Counted from the first letter of the stretch, positions 34,264-43,868 are shown. The stretch is 61,199 nucleotides of DNA from JAVWMQ01 sp036646055 (GCA_036646055.1 JAVXMY010000007.1:1-61199), one strand, 5' to 3'. Notes: generated from the sequence alone by a model not told the origin. Numbers and translations are program-made.

Positions 34264-35349
34264 CTACAGCGATTTGATTGCTTCTAAGAATCTATTCATA
34301 TTTTCAATCTTTGGCATTCTTAATCTTGCAGAATTCTTGCTTAATCCTTCAAACTCCGCACCAGGTACGGCTAAAATGCCTCTATTGAATAACGCTTTTA
34401 CTAAATCTACTTCTTCGTCCTTATGAATTATCAAACATATAGGGACTCTTGGATCAGTCTCTGCAATTGTTATATTTTTTAAATTTAAATCTATAATTGC
34501 ATTCTTAATCTTAGCAAAGTTTAAGATATTTTCCTCTAGTTGGTTTTCACTTCTTAAAACAGAAGCCACAAGCTCACGAGAAAAATCTCCTAAAACATAT
34601 GGATTTGTTGTTTTTTTCATATAAGCGATAAGTGGTTTACTGGCTAAAACAAATCCTGCACGAACACCAGCTAGCCCAAACCCTTTTGATAATGTTTTTA
34701 AAACAATTAAATTTTCATATTTCTCTAGCAATATTGTTGCTGATTCTTCTCTAGTAATGAAATCTCCATAAGCTTCGTCAACAATAACACAAATATCTAA
34801 TGCTCTAGCTGCTATTATTATTTCCTCTATTTCGTCCAAAGGAATAACCTGGCCCGTTGGATTATTTGGATTATCTAGATATACAACACTTAAGTCCTCA
34901 GAAAGCCTATCTATTACGTCTTGTGTAATAAGCTTATAGTTGTTTTCTGGCAAAAGTTTAATACTTGTATAAGTCATACCAAGGAATTCAACGTTGGCAA
35001 CATAATCTGTAAACTGAGGTGCATAGCCTAATACTTTGGCTCCAGCCTCTGCAAAGATATTATTAACTGTATAAATAGCGCTAATACTTCCATCAGCCAA
35101 AAGAATATTTTCCTTTTCCAAATTCACATTTCCTCGCCAATATTCAATGATTGCATCATATGGTGCTTGGGAATGTGGGTATGTTGATAATCTGTTGAAG
35201 TCATACTCCATATTTAACACCGCTTTTGGAAATCCGTAAGGATTGCAGCCCTCACTACAATCAATGCCATTCTTAGGTAAAACTAAAACATCGGAAGCGT
35301 AACTGTTTTTTTCTTTTTCCTGTAATACTTTTTTAACTTTATATCTCAT
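34264..35349 (-). CDS. PLP-dependent aminotransferase (HisC/CobD-like)
   Basis: A 361-residue fold-type I PLP enzyme. GSISAIYTVNNIF begins the cofactor site, NPNNPTG and VDEAYGDF are conserved, and the Schiff-base lysine lies in LKTLSKGFGLAGVRAGF. The overall type matches histidinol-phosphate aminotransferase and the CobD threonine-phosphate decarboxylase branch. The opening segment DCSEGCNPYGFPKAVL differs from both. It follows a transporter gene after 35 bases and a divergent LysR regulator, an arrangement that suggests uptake and use of an amino acid rather than histidine synthesis. Confidence 0.85.
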   Translation of the reverse strand: MRYKVKKVLQEKEKNSYASDVLVLPKNGIDCSEGCNPYGFPKAVLNMEYDFNRLSTYPHSQAPYDAIIEYWRGNVNLEKENILLADGSISAIYTVNNIFAEAGAKVLGYAPQFTDYVANVEFLGMTYTSIKLLPENNYKLITQDVIDRLSEDLSVVYLDNPNNPTGQVIPLDEIEEIIIAARALDICVIVDEAYGDFITREESATILLEKYENLIVLKTLSKGFGLAGVRAGFVLASKPLIAYMKKTTNPYVLGDFSRELVASVLRSENQLEENILNFAKIKNAIIDLNLKNITIAETDPRVPICLIIHKDEEVDLVKALFNRGILAVPGAEFEGLSKNSARLRMPKIENMNRFLEAIKSL

Positions 35350-35384
35350 TTTATTTACTCCTTCCCATTGTGGTCTCTCATATT

Positions 35385-36458
35385 TTATTTCTTAAATTTG
35401 CTTTTAATTTGGTTATATGCTAAGCAAATGAATAATAAAATTCCTAAGTATCCAGTGTAAGGGTAAATTATTCCTACCAACTTACCGAATGGGAACTGTC
35501 CTAAGACAAATGCCAATATAATTACAATTACTGCAACTATTTTAGATTTTTGGGTACCTTCTTTGGTAATCTTATTGCAAACAGTCCAGAACATAGGAGC
35601 TGCAGTAGAAAAAATTCCACATATTAATAAAATTGAGAATATAACTCCGAAGATTGGAGAAATCTGTTTTGCTAAGTGCAATGTAGGAACTGCTAATCCC
35701 TGAATCTCATCAATTTTAGATAGTAAAGCTAAATTCATGAAGAATGTAGCTGTCATTAGTAAAACTCCACCAAGTACGCCACCTGCCATTGCTTCACGTT
35801 TAGACTGAGCACCTTTTCCTAAAGCAAATAAGAAAATAATTGCACCAAATGTGTTATATGCTGCGTATAGTGTTCCACTTAACCACCATGTTGCTGATGA
35901 AGTTGGAAGGTTGTATGCTGAAACCTTAGCATCAACACCTGATAAATTACCCATATTAGGTATTAATGTAATAACTGCGATTAAGATTGAGAATATTATA
36001 ATTGCAGGGCCAATAGCTCCAAGAACATTAACTAATTTGTTAACGCCAATCATATAAGCAATAAATACTAAAACAACCATAAATAATGAACCGGCATAGT
36101 AGTTTAATCCATAATATTCATTTAATGTTGCACCCGCACCGGAAATCATAATTACGACAACACCAAATAAGAATAACGGAACAAAGTATTCATAAAAAGT
36201 CCCTAAATACTTACCACAGAACAAACAATAAGGACTAACATTTTCTTCACCCTTGTTTTCTAGGCCAAGTTTCATAACTGAGCCGCCAACCCAAGAGAAG
36301 AAAAACATACTGATTAATACACTTCCAATACTCCAGATTCCAAAATTTGAGTAAAACTGCATAATTTCTTGTCCCGTTGCAAAACCAGACCCGATAATAA
36401 ACGCGATATACGCCCCTGCAAACTTAATTACATTTACAGGCTTTAATTTCTTTTCCAT
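35385..36458 (-). CDS. YkvI-like membrane transporter (APC-type)
   Basis: A 357-residue membrane protein with about ten helices. The N-terminal FAGAYIAFIIGSGFATGQEIMQFY is the substrate/sodium-type GSG segment of the YkvI and related APC-fold transporters. No substrate is established for the family. It lies upstream of an aminotransferase and is divergent from a LysR regulator, so an amino acid or related amine is a plausible cargo. The leader before it can fold into a three-way junction (36492-36542). Confidence 0.8.
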   Translation of the reverse strand: MEKKLKPVNVIKFAGAYIAFIIGSGFATGQEIMQFYSNFGIWSIGSVLISMFFFSWVGGSVMKLGLENKGEENVSPYCLFCGKYLGTFYEYFVPLFLFGVVVIMISGAGATLNEYYGLNYYAGSLFMVVLVFIAYMIGVNKLVNVLGAIGPAIIIFSILIAVITLIPNMGNLSGVDAKVSAYNLPTSSATWWLSGTLYAAYNTFGAIIFLFALGKGAQSKREAMAGGVLGGVLLMTATFFMNLALLSKIDEIQGLAVPTLHLAKQISPIFGVIFSILLICGIFSTAAPMFWTVCNKITKEGTQKSKIVAVIVIILAFVLGQFPFGKLVGIIYPYTGYLGILLFICLAYNQIKSKFKK

Positions 36459-36491
36459 TTTTATCTCCTATAATAACAACAATAATTTCAT

Positions 36492-36542
36492 AGGTAGAAT
36501 TCAAAACCTGCGCTTGCATAGATCCCCTCAAGAGTTCTACCT
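36492..36542 (-). promoter_or_regulatory. Candidate three-way-junction leader RNA
   Basis: On the minus strand AGGTAGAA and TTCTACCT form an 8-bp closing stem. The 35 bases between them can form two small hairpins, CTC-TTGA-GGG and TGC-AAGC-GCA. It lies between the divergent genes, 34 bases before the transporter ATG. It matches no riboswitch class I can name. The same DNA could instead be a LysR-type operator, since the outer arms form an interrupted palindrome. Confidence 0.4.
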
Positions 36543-36674
36543 TGATATAAGGTTATATTAAATAAATCACTTTAGTTATTTAAAAAAGTTTAGAAACGTT
36601 ATCAGAAAATTCAATATCATTTCATTTTCTAATGTGTTAAAGTAAAGTAGTAAAAGTATAGGAAGGAGCATAAA

Positions 36675-37616
36675 ATGAAGATAGAACAACTAAAACAGCT
36701 AATCGCCGTTGCTGAATGTGGCTCAATTAACCAAGCCGCAAAAAACTTATATATCTCACAATCCGCACTAAGTCTTTCCTTAAAAAACCTAGAAAAAGAA
36801 TTTGGAAAGGAAATATTACATAGAGATTCCAGAGGTATATCTCTGACTAGTTTTGGCATATCTGTATATAACAATGCAAAAATCATTACAAGTCAAATAG
36901 ATGTATTAAAGAAAAAAAGTAGAGAAAAAGATGATAGCCTAGAGCTGACTATTTCTAATATGTATAGTCCCTTGGCTAATGAAATCTTCATTGATATTTA
37001 CAAAAAATATAAGAATCGAAATGCAAACATATCTATTGTAGATTGCCCCATATCTAAAATTCTAGAAAACGTAAAAAATGGCATAAGTGAAATAGGGACA
37101 GTATCACTATTTGAAAACACCAAGGAAATGTTCCTTAAATATATGAAAGAGAAAAATTTAGTCTACACAAAAATTGCAGAGAAAAAACTATATGTTGTAA
37201 TAGGCCCAAATAACCCATTGTATAGAATAGAAAATGATACAATAGACCTAGAAGATTTAAACGACTTTCCTTTTATCATCTATGATGATGGTGATCCCGA
37301 ATCTACTTGGGAAAAATTGCTACTCAATTATGGCAAAGAAAAATGCAGCATCTCTCTAAGTAATATGGGCGCAATTATGACCTTTGTAAATCAAACTGAC
37401 GGCTTCACAATTGACTTTAACAACAAAAAAAGTTTTGAAAAATTCCAATTATATAAAGAACTACGTTTTATAAAAGTAAAAAACCAGCCTGTTAAATCAG
37501 AGTTTGGATGGATATGCAAAAAAGACTCTATACTGTCTCCTATGGCAAACGAATATATTGAAGATCTAACACGTGAGGCACAAAAAATCGAGCGCGAAAA
37601 TAAATTAAACGAATAA
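36675..37616 (+). CDS. LysR-family transcriptional regulator
   Basis: A 313-residue regulator. The N-terminal winged helix (about 1-60) reads MKIEQLKQLIAVAECGSINQ with SQSALSLSLKNLEKEFG as recognition helix, and a periplasmic-binding-like effector domain fills the rest. It is transcribed away from the transporter-aminotransferase pair, the standard LysR layout, and probably controls it in response to a substrate or product. AGGAAGG lies before the ATG. Confidence 0.92.
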   Translation: MKIEQLKQLIAVAECGSINQAAKNLYISQSALSLSLKNLEKEFGKEILHRDSRGISLTSFGISVYNNAKIITSQIDVLKKKSREKDDSLELTISNMYSPLANEIFIDIYKKYKNRNANISIVDCPISKILENVKNGISEIGTVSLFENTKEMFLKYMKEKNLVYTKIAEKKLYVVIGPNNPLYRIENDTIDLEDLNDFPFIIYDDGDPESTWEKLLLNYGKEKCSISLSNMGAIMTFVNQTDGFTIDFNNKKSFEKFQLYKELRFIKVKNQPVKSEFGWICKKDSILSPMANEYIEDLTREAQKIERENKLNE

Positions 37617-37689
37617 ATAACTGCTGGCTCGAAAGATGTCAATTCGCCCACTTCCCAAACTTCTGACATCTTATTTATAGGCAACTTAA

Positions 37690-37716
37690 AAAAGGGAGCA
37701 GCTACTGCTCCCTTTT
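37690..37716. terminator. Bidirectional intrinsic terminator
   Basis: AAAAGGGAGCAG pairs with CTGCTCCCTTTT across a three-base loop. It separates the plus-strand LysR gene from the minus-strand remnant genes. Confidence 0.85.
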
Positions 37717-37756
37717 ATTGATATCTTATTTGCTAAGTTTGCGAAACTAGCCAGCA

Positions 37757-38083
37757 TTATAGTTGAATAATACCATTGATTCTTTTTATCCATTTACCAT
37801 CTTCACTTTCAAGATTTTTTATAAGCTTATCAAAATTACTACTTCCAATAACTGTATCATCTTTACTTAGTATTTTCAAATTCCCACACATTTCAGAATA
37901 ATTTTCTACTGTGACTTTACTAAATAATAATTCCCTTTGCGCTTTCGACGCTTTATATCCACAAACCCCTGTTAAGCTTTCGATATATTCATATTCTTCC
38001 GAACCCTCACATATAATACATACCTTTATTCTTCGCGCAATATTAGGAACTTTACTTGTCACTTTGATCCACTCCCTTCGCAT
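37757..38083 (-). pseudogene. RloB/Toprim-like N-terminal fragment (hypothetical)
   Basis: A 108-residue reading (a GTG about 14 codons in is an alternative start). RIKVCIICEGSEEYEYIESL resembles the opening of RloB/AbiLii-type and Toprim nucleases, which usually read CEG-x(2,3)-E-x2-Y; it then stops far short of family length. It overlaps the upstream fragment by 32 bases in another frame. In intact systems an AAA ATPase gene is followed by such a partner, so this looks like the remains of a two-gene phage-defence locus. An unrelated small intact protein is possible. Confidence 0.4.
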
Positions 38084-38339
38084 TACCCTTTAAGTCTAGT
38101 AAAGTGTTAATCAATTCAGGTTCTGGTATCGCCCCTAGTATTCCCTTTCTATATTTTTCAATGATATCTGTAGTATCTCTAATACCTTCTTTAGCAGTAA
38201 AATCTGATAAAGAATATACATAAACACCTTCTTTATCTGTCACAAATTCACTAGCAAGAACCTTACTCTGACCATTTTCTTCATAGGAAATATCTGGACT
38301 ATTGGAATCCATAATCTTATATTTATTATATAATAACAC
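38052..38339 (-). pseudogene. C-terminal fragment of an AAA ATPase (RloA/AbiLi-like)
   Basis: A 95-residue reading without Walker motifs. The segment GVYVYSLSDFTAKEGIRDTT followed by IIEKYRKGILGAIPEPEL resembles the extreme C-terminus of RloA/AAA_21-type ATPases, where a Ser-Leu-x-Asp-Phe strand and a GAIP motif close the domain. The ATPase core is absent: upstream lies only about 180 bases of noncoding DNA and then another operon. So the 5' part of the gene appears lost by deletion. The family assignment is from memory of motifs. Confidence 0.4.
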
Positions 38340-38411
38340 TTTAACTTACCGTCACCCTCTTAGGTGACTCCTCATACAGTTATTATACCTTGTATAGAGC
38401 AATACTTCAAA

Positions 38412-38430
38412 CAAAACCCGCTCATCCCAG
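38412..38430 (+). repeat. Short dispersed intergenic repeat, copy 2
   Basis: CAAAACCCGCTCATCCCAG is nearly identical to 2470-2488 and related to the complement of 46563-46578. All three lie between genes. Origin unknown. Confidence 0.6.
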
Positions 38431-38450
38431 CATTTCCCATAGAGGAGCAC

Positions 38451-38494
38451 AAAAAAAAGACAAACCGCAAATCCTGTAGGATTTGCGGCTTGTC
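38451..38494 (-). terminator. Strong intrinsic terminator of 38522 gene
   Basis: A 17-bp stem (38459-38475 with 38478-38494, one G-U) is followed on the minus strand by eight U residues. Confidence 0.92.
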
Positions 38495-38521
38495 AGCAAT
38501 TTCAATGAAACAGTTGAAATG

Positions 38522-40741
38522 TTACTTGTATGCTGTGAATTTTTTTGCAGGTGACCAGCTGTAGCATCCACCGTTTATAGCTTTGATCTTATAAACATGC
38601 TTAGAACCTGGTTTAACCTTAACCCATAAAGATCTGTTTTTAACAGTCTTAATAGCTTTGTATTTACCGTTTATTCTTTCATAAACTCTATATTTGTCAG
38701 CGTTTTCTGCTTTGTACCACATTAACTTAATAGTAGTTCTGTACTTCTTAGCCTTCATTGTGAAGTCCCCAACCTTGATTAGATTCTGAACTGTAGCAAC
38801 TGAAGAAGTAACAGTACCATCATTATTAGTAATTACGCAGTAGTATTCGTCTTTAGCTCTATCCTTAGTAGAAGGAGTATAAGAAGCTGATGTAGCTCCT
38901 GCAATTGCAACGCCATCCTTGTACCACTGGTATCTTAATGTAGAACCTGTAGTTGTAGCACCAACTGTTAAAGGTGTTGCCTTATCACCGATTATATACT
39001 TAGCACTAACTGGCTGAGTATTAATAACTGGCTTACCACCGTCTAAGAATACTGAAGTTGATAATGAACCTCTATATCCGCTAAATGCTGAAACCGTTAC
39101 AGATAATGTTTTACCTATATCTGATGGTTGAATTTGATAAGTCTGAGATGTAGAAACTAAATTACCAGCAATATACCACGAATAATTTAAATTCCCTGCA
39201 GCGCCAGTTGGCCTAATCCCTGCTAAATTAACCGCAGCAGTGTTATATGGCTTAGCTATAGCTAATAAAATATCTATATTACCTGAAATATATGAATCAG
39301 TTGAAGATGTCCCATCTGACTGTAATGTAACAGTACTATCTAGATAATTAGTTTTTGACCCATGTAATGTTACAGAAAAATCTTTTAAATTATATTGCTC
39401 CGCATCAGGAACACCTGGAATGCCTTTACCCCATATTTCTCTAGGTAACGTTCCATCTGAAGGGATTGATCTTTTAGATGAAGTAAATTTTGATTTACCT
39501 TTATAATTAACAGTATAATAATATTCATCTGCAATCGTTCTTGTTTTATCAAATGTAATACCACCAAGATTATTCATAGTTGCATAGATACTTGCATACT
39601 GTGAAGGACCACGCGTTGGTTTTACCCTTTGAGCCACAGCTGTTACTTCTTCCAAGTATTTATTACCATCAATTTCACAAGTATACTTCAAATTAAAATA
39701 ATCTTCTACAAATACATAGTTTGATAGATCAACACTTACACTTGTAGTTCCTGACTTATCTGTTTTATTGTATTGGACTGGTGTCTTAGCAATAACTTTT
39801 CCAGTTGTTGAAAGAACCTCAAAATATCCCTTAAATAAAGAGACTTTATTTGAAGCAATAGTTGCTTTACCTTTTCTATTATAAGTATCATAGAATTCAA
39901 CTTTACTAATTTTGAAGTCTGCATCTCCATCTGTTTTTAAAGGATCAACCTTCTTCTTTGTCTTATAAACAACTTCCGAATCTGTATAACCTGTTGCTCC
40001 TCTAGCAACAACTGTTATAAGATAATTATTTTCTTCCTTTGTTTTCACAAAGTCAGATTCTGAAAAGTTTGCGTATACATTATCTGTTTGATTAGTTGGT
40101 GCTGTAACATCAATTCTTCTTACATGTTTAGAACTAGAAGGTACACCACTAACTGTTTCAGCATAGTCCATCTTTTGTCTGTACAAATTAACTTCATAAG
40201 ATTTTGCTTTCTTTTCTCCTGTTATAGTTGGACTAATTGTTACTTTTAATCCATTAACATTTTTTGAAGTCCCCTCATTATCAGTGTAACTACTCAAAGA
40301 AACTGTTGGTGCTGCTAATTTTTTATCAATTACAACTTCTTTTTTACCTGTTGTTTCTAGAACTTTTTGATTAGTTAATGCTCCATTCACAGTTCGTTTA
40401 ATTGTTATTTTAAAAGTTTCATCTTCAGTGTAATTGCTAGTCAAAAAATTCGCCTCAAATTTTTTACTTGTAGAGTTATACTCAAACGAAATTCCTATTA
40501 CGCCCCCAATATTTTTATCTGCATTACCAGTTCTTTCATACTGTTGAGCTTCAATAGTATAATTATCCTTTGCTATATCTGGTGTCTCTCCTATCATAAC
40601 AGGATCCCACTTAATATTTCCCGTAGCATTATCTATGCTTGCATTGATGACTGCGGTTGATGTATCAGCTAACGCCATTGCAGGAACCATAGTTAAAATC
40701 AAGATTACTGATAAAAGCATACTTAGTATTCTTTTTGTCAT
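38522..40741 (-). CDS. Large secreted multidomain protein (FN3/Ig-like)
   Basis: A 739-residue exported protein. The signal peptide (about 1-25) ends near AMALADT. The body is a chain of beta-sandwich domains; one near residues 570-655 is Ig-like, with LRYQWYKDGVAIAGATSASY and YYCVITNNDG. The C-terminal 85 residues are an FN3-like module with TIKLMWYKAENADKYRVYER. No LPXTG motif, transmembrane tail or SLH domain is visible, so attachment is unexplained. It is probably a paralogue of the next upstream gene (40911), with the same signal-plus-FN3 plan, and each has its own terminator. Confidence 0.8.
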   Translation of the reverse strand: MTKRILSMLLSVILILTMVPAMALADTSTAVINASIDNATGNIKWDPVMIGETPDIAKDNYTIEAQQYERTGNADKNIGGVIGISFEYNSTSKKFEANFLTSNYTEDETFKITIKRTVNGALTNQKVLETTGKKEVVIDKKLAAPTVSLSSYTDNEGTSKNVNGLKVTISPTITGEKKAKSYEVNLYRQKMDYAETVSGVPSSSKHVRRIDVTAPTNQTDNVYANFSESDFVKTKEENNYLITVVARGATGYTDSEVVYKTKKKVDPLKTDGDADFKISKVEFYDTYNRKGKATIASNKVSLFKGYFEVLSTTGKVIAKTPVQYNKTDKSGTTSVSVDLSNYVFVEDYFNLKYTCEIDGNKYLEEVTAVAQRVKPTRGPSQYASIYATMNNLGGITFDKTRTIADEYYYTVNYKGKSKFTSSKRSIPSDGTLPREIWGKGIPGVPDAEQYNLKDFSVTLHGSKTNYLDSTVTLQSDGTSSTDSYISGNIDILLAIAKPYNTAAVNLAGIRPTGAAGNLNYSWYIAGNLVSTSQTYQIQPSDIGKTLSVTVSAFSGYRGSLSTSVFLDGGKPVINTQPVSAKYIIGDKATPLTVGATTTGSTLRYQWYKDGVAIAGATSASYTPSTKDRAKDEYYCVITNNDGTVTSSVATVQNLIKVGDFTMKAKKYRTTIKLMWYKAENADKYRVYERINGKYKAIKTVKNRSLWVKVKPGSKHVYKIKAINGGCYSWSPAKKFTAYK

Positions 40742-40849
40742 TTTCTTTCCTCCTTAATATAATAATTTTTATTTATAACTATATATAGTTTATAGTAATA
40801 CACCCAATTAGTCAATGAAAGTCTACTATTTCTCACAATTAAACGAAAT

Positions 40850-40881
40850 AAAATAGACCGAGTAAACTCGGTCTATTTTTA
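40850..40881. terminator. Bidirectional intrinsic terminator
   Basis: AAATAGACCGAGT folds on ACTCGGTCTATTTTT. On the minus strand it ends the 40911 gene transcript before the next gene. Confidence 0.85.
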
Positions 40882-40910
40882 AGTTATTGACTAAAAAAAC
40901 TATTGACTAG

Positions 40911-43232
40911 TTATTTTGTAGTTGTCGCAACCTTAACGTTTGAGAATGCACCAACACCACTGTTAACTGCCTTAACCTTGAACTGGTATCTTGTACCCTT
41001 CTTTAGTCCCTTAACAGTCTTCGCTGTAGCATCGCCTCTTACTTCTTTAACGATAATCTTGTATTTTGACTGACCAGGAGCCTTAACGTAGATTCTGTAT
41101 ACTTCTGCGTTAGCTGCTTCTGTCCATCTTAATTTAACTGTAGTCTTAGTCTTGTAAGCATTTGTTATGATAGGTGTTCCTAAAATTTTACTTTCAATAA
41201 ACTTAACATCAGACTTAACTGGAACTGAAGAAAGATTTCCTGCACCTTCTCCATTTGCAGTTACTGTAAATTCATATACACCAGGTTTAGATAATCCCTT
41301 GAACTGGTATGAATTAGTTGTAGTTGAGCAATCAGGTCCAACCTGCTTACCATTTACAAACTTCTTAACTGTGTATGATTTTGCATTTGTATTTGCATCC
41401 CAAACAGCTTTATTTCCGTCCCATTTAACGTTTGCAACTTTAGCCAAAGAATCTGCTTTTACATCAAATAAAGGTAAAATTGAAGTTGCTGTTGCGCTGA
41501 TCTTTCCTTTAGCTTTTGCTGTTACTGTGAACGCTAAGTCTTTATCTGCAACTGATGCTGTTAAGTATTCTGATGCATTGATTTTTGTAGTTTTAACATC
41601 CTTGGCTTCGCCAACAAGATTACCTTCATCTCTTGTTGAAGTATGGTAAATCTTAACATCATAAGTTTCTGCGCCTTCAACAGCATCCCATTTTGCAATT
41701 GGGTTAACACTTGTAGCAACATTTTCCCAAATAACATTTTTAGGTGCTGCTAAAGTGCCAATTACTGATCCGATTACAGCTTCACTTGGCTTAAATCCAT
41801 CCATAGTAGCAATAACCTTAATAGAGAAATCACCTAGGTTATATCCCTTATCTGTCTTTGTATCTATAATAGCTGGAACGCCATTAAATAACTTATTCGC
41901 AAACACTGTTTTCGCTACATTATCATTAGCAACAGTTTCCTGAGATGATGCAACATTACCTTTGTATAAAAGAACTCCCTTGTACACAATAGCGCTCGCA
42001 CCAGTAGGCTGATTTTTTCCTGCTTCTATTAAAATTTTTCCTTCATCTGAAATTGATACAACTGGTGCAACCAATGTTCCAACAGGTGTAAAGTCTTTAG
42101 ATTTAGTAGTAACAATAGAGCTGTCCTTAGCTCCTACCGCTTTCGCATAAGCTTTAGCAAAGTATGAACCTTTTTCTGTGATTTTATCAGAAAAATCAAA
42201 TGTTTTAGATTGGCCTGATGTCGCAATGTATTCAGAATATTCAGCAACCTTAGGTGTTCCTGCTACATTCTTAAAGATTTCAACATATACAGTCTGCTTA
42301 GCAGCTGCTGTTGTAACTTTAACATTCATATCAGTTTTTGCACTAGCTGTTTCTTTATCAACAAATACAACTGTTGGAGCTGCTGTTGCTGCAGCAAGTT
42401 CTGTTGCAACTAAACCTGTTTTTTCTTTATTCGGAGCTGCTGCATTTGAAGCCTGGAAAACAGCGGCACTATCAGCATATTCGCTTCTAGTTGATACTAC
42501 TGTAACAAAGTATGTATTCTGTCCGTCTTTTGTGAATGTAAAATCACTTGCTGGGAATCTAGCTTCCATGCCAGCAGTTACAGCCTTTGCTTCAACTGTT
42601 TTCACAAGTGTAGCTGTAGAAGGTACAGCTGTTGGTTCCTTTACAAGAAGGTCTTTATTCTTGTACAAGTTCACTTTGTATCCTGTTGGAACAACATTTG
42701 CAGAAGCTGCAGTAAAATTAGCAACTAATTCGCCTGTTTTTCCATCCTGTTCTAATTTAACAGTATCTCTAGTAACAGCTTGAGCTTTTGTTGCATCAGT
42801 CGCCTGTTTTGTAACAGCAGCTGTAGTTGCTTCCCCATCATATGCAACAGAAATTCTAAATTCATATTTTGCTGCATCTAAATCAGCTAACTTTGAATAA
42901 TCAATTACAGCAGACATAGTCTTAATGCTTGTATCTAAATTTGCTGCTGCTGCAGTTTTGATTCCTGATGTAACTTCAGTCCAGTCTTGAGCATTTACAC
43001 TTGCTTTTAATTTAGACTGTAATTGAACCACATAGTCTCCACTCTCTGCTTTATAAGCACCATCTTTAGCAATAACCTGATCCCAAGTTACTACTCCTGT
43101 CTTATCTTCAACTTTTACGTTCTTTGGAGCTAGTCCGTCTCCAACAGCCGCGAAAGCCATTGATGGTAACATAGCCACTACCATTACTACTGAAAGTAAT
43201 GCAGCTAACCATCTTTTTTTCGTGTTCATCAT
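40911..43232 (-). CDS. Large secreted multidomain protein, FN3-like repeats
   Basis: A 773-residue exported protein. A reading to 43283 exists, but the ATG at 43232 has GGAGGAG at proper spacing and begins the signal peptide (MMNTKKRWLAALLSVVMVV, cut near AFAAVG). The alanine- and threonine-rich body consists of several FN3-like domains, for example WENVATSVNPIAKWDAVEGA and VANVKWDGNKAVWDANTNAK. The last 85 residues share the C-terminal module found in 38522 and 31011. No sorting signal is seen. Likely an abundant surface or matrix protein; role unknown. Confidence 0.8.
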   Translation of the reverse strand: MMNTKKRWLAALLSVVMVVAMLPSMAFAAVGDGLAPKNVKVEDKTGVVTWDQVIAKDGAYKAESGDYVVQLQSKLKASVNAQDWTEVTSGIKTAAAANLDTSIKTMSAVIDYSKLADLDAAKYEFRISVAYDGEATTAAVTKQATDATKAQAVTRDTVKLEQDGKTGELVANFTAASANVVPTGYKVNLYKNKDLLVKEPTAVPSTATLVKTVEAKAVTAGMEARFPASDFTFTKDGQNTYFVTVVSTRSEYADSAAVFQASNAAAPNKEKTGLVATELAAATAAPTVVFVDKETASAKTDMNVKVTTAAAKQTVYVEIFKNVAGTPKVAEYSEYIATSGQSKTFDFSDKITEKGSYFAKAYAKAVGAKDSSIVTTKSKDFTPVGTLVAPVVSISDEGKILIEAGKNQPTGASAIVYKGVLLYKGNVASSQETVANDNVAKTVFANKLFNGVPAIIDTKTDKGYNLGDFSIKVIATMDGFKPSEAVIGSVIGTLAAPKNVIWENVATSVNPIAKWDAVEGAETYDVKIYHTSTRDEGNLVGEAKDVKTTKINASEYLTASVADKDLAFTVTAKAKGKISATATSILPLFDVKADSLAKVANVKWDGNKAVWDANTNAKSYTVKKFVNGKQVGPDCSTTTNSYQFKGLSKPGVYEFTVTANGEGAGNLSSVPVKSDVKFIESKILGTPIITNAYKTKTTVKLRWTEAANAEVYRIYVKAPGQSKYKIIVKEVRGDATAKTVKGLKKGTRYQFKVKAVNSGVGAFSNVKVATTTK

Positions 43233-43304
43233 AATAATCACTCCTCCTGTGTTTTGTGTTTTCTTTTGAACTAATATAGCCAATAATTTTATAATTACAA
43301 ACCT

Positions 43305-43332
43305 ATTATATCACTTCCACGAGTTGTTGCAA
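43305..43332 (-). promoter_or_regulatory. Promoter of 40911 gene
   Basis: On the minus strand, TTGCAA (43327-43332) and TATAAT (43305-43310) are 16 bases apart, about 70 bases before the ATG. Confidence 0.65.
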
Positions 43333-43842
43333 TCGTTTTTTACACTTTTTGTCCATTATTAAACAAAAAAGACTCAATAACTAAAAAACCTTTCTTACTA
43401 AATAAGTTGGACTGGTGAATAAACAACTGTTAGGTGTTCTTCATGAGCCCCCTAGTAAATCTCGTTTCCGTTATACGTGGGTTTGTTATTATCATAAATT
43501 ATAGTATAGGTTATGTGACGGTTTGTAAATATTAATGAAGGTTTCTTCATAATTGTTCACATTTAATCTAGCGTCACTCGCCCTATAATGCTTAAGTATA
43601 CAGCACTTAAGGGTATTTGTACACCTTTTTTTTGATTTTTGTTTATTTTTAATACAATTCTGTTTTTCCTTTTGTCTTGGCTGTTTTGTTTGTACTATAT
43701 ATATGGTTTTCTTCTTGTTATTACACAATATTTATTGTTCCTTATTCTGTCTGGTTTCTATGAGTGGAGGGGCAACTTTGTTATGGATATATACTCCTCG
43801 GGAGCCTGGGAGCTGTAATGAGCAAGCCCGGCCTACTAAAAT
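43333..43842. other. Gene-free, AT-rich stretch
   Basis: About 500 bases between the surface-protein promoter and the hbd terminator hold no gene I can support. One lysine-rich minus-strand reading (43492-43728, TTG start) looks spurious. No riboswitch core, tRNA or transposase remnant was recognised. Confidence 0.6.
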
Positions 43843-43868
43843 AGGAAGGTAACTTGTGCTACCTTCCT
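43843..43868 (-). terminator. Terminator of hbd
   Basis: AGGAAGGTA pairs with TACCTTCCT, followed on the minus strand by ATTTTAG. The U run is short, so efficiency is uncertain. Confidence 0.5.

Noticed and set aside
37622..37757. GCTGGCT...AGCCAGC inverted repeat as insertion-sequence ends
   Set aside because: Only 7 bases long, no transposase inside and no target duplication; the interval holds a terminator.
41167..42783. Long plus-strand open frames inside the 40911 surface gene
   Set aside because: They mirror the alanine/threonine-rich minus-strand gene; no ribosome sites or domain motifs.
43492..43728. 78-residue lysine/cysteine-rich reading frame on the minus strand
   Set aside because: TTG start, no convincing ribosome site, extreme AT-driven composition and no recognisable motif; treated as noncoding.
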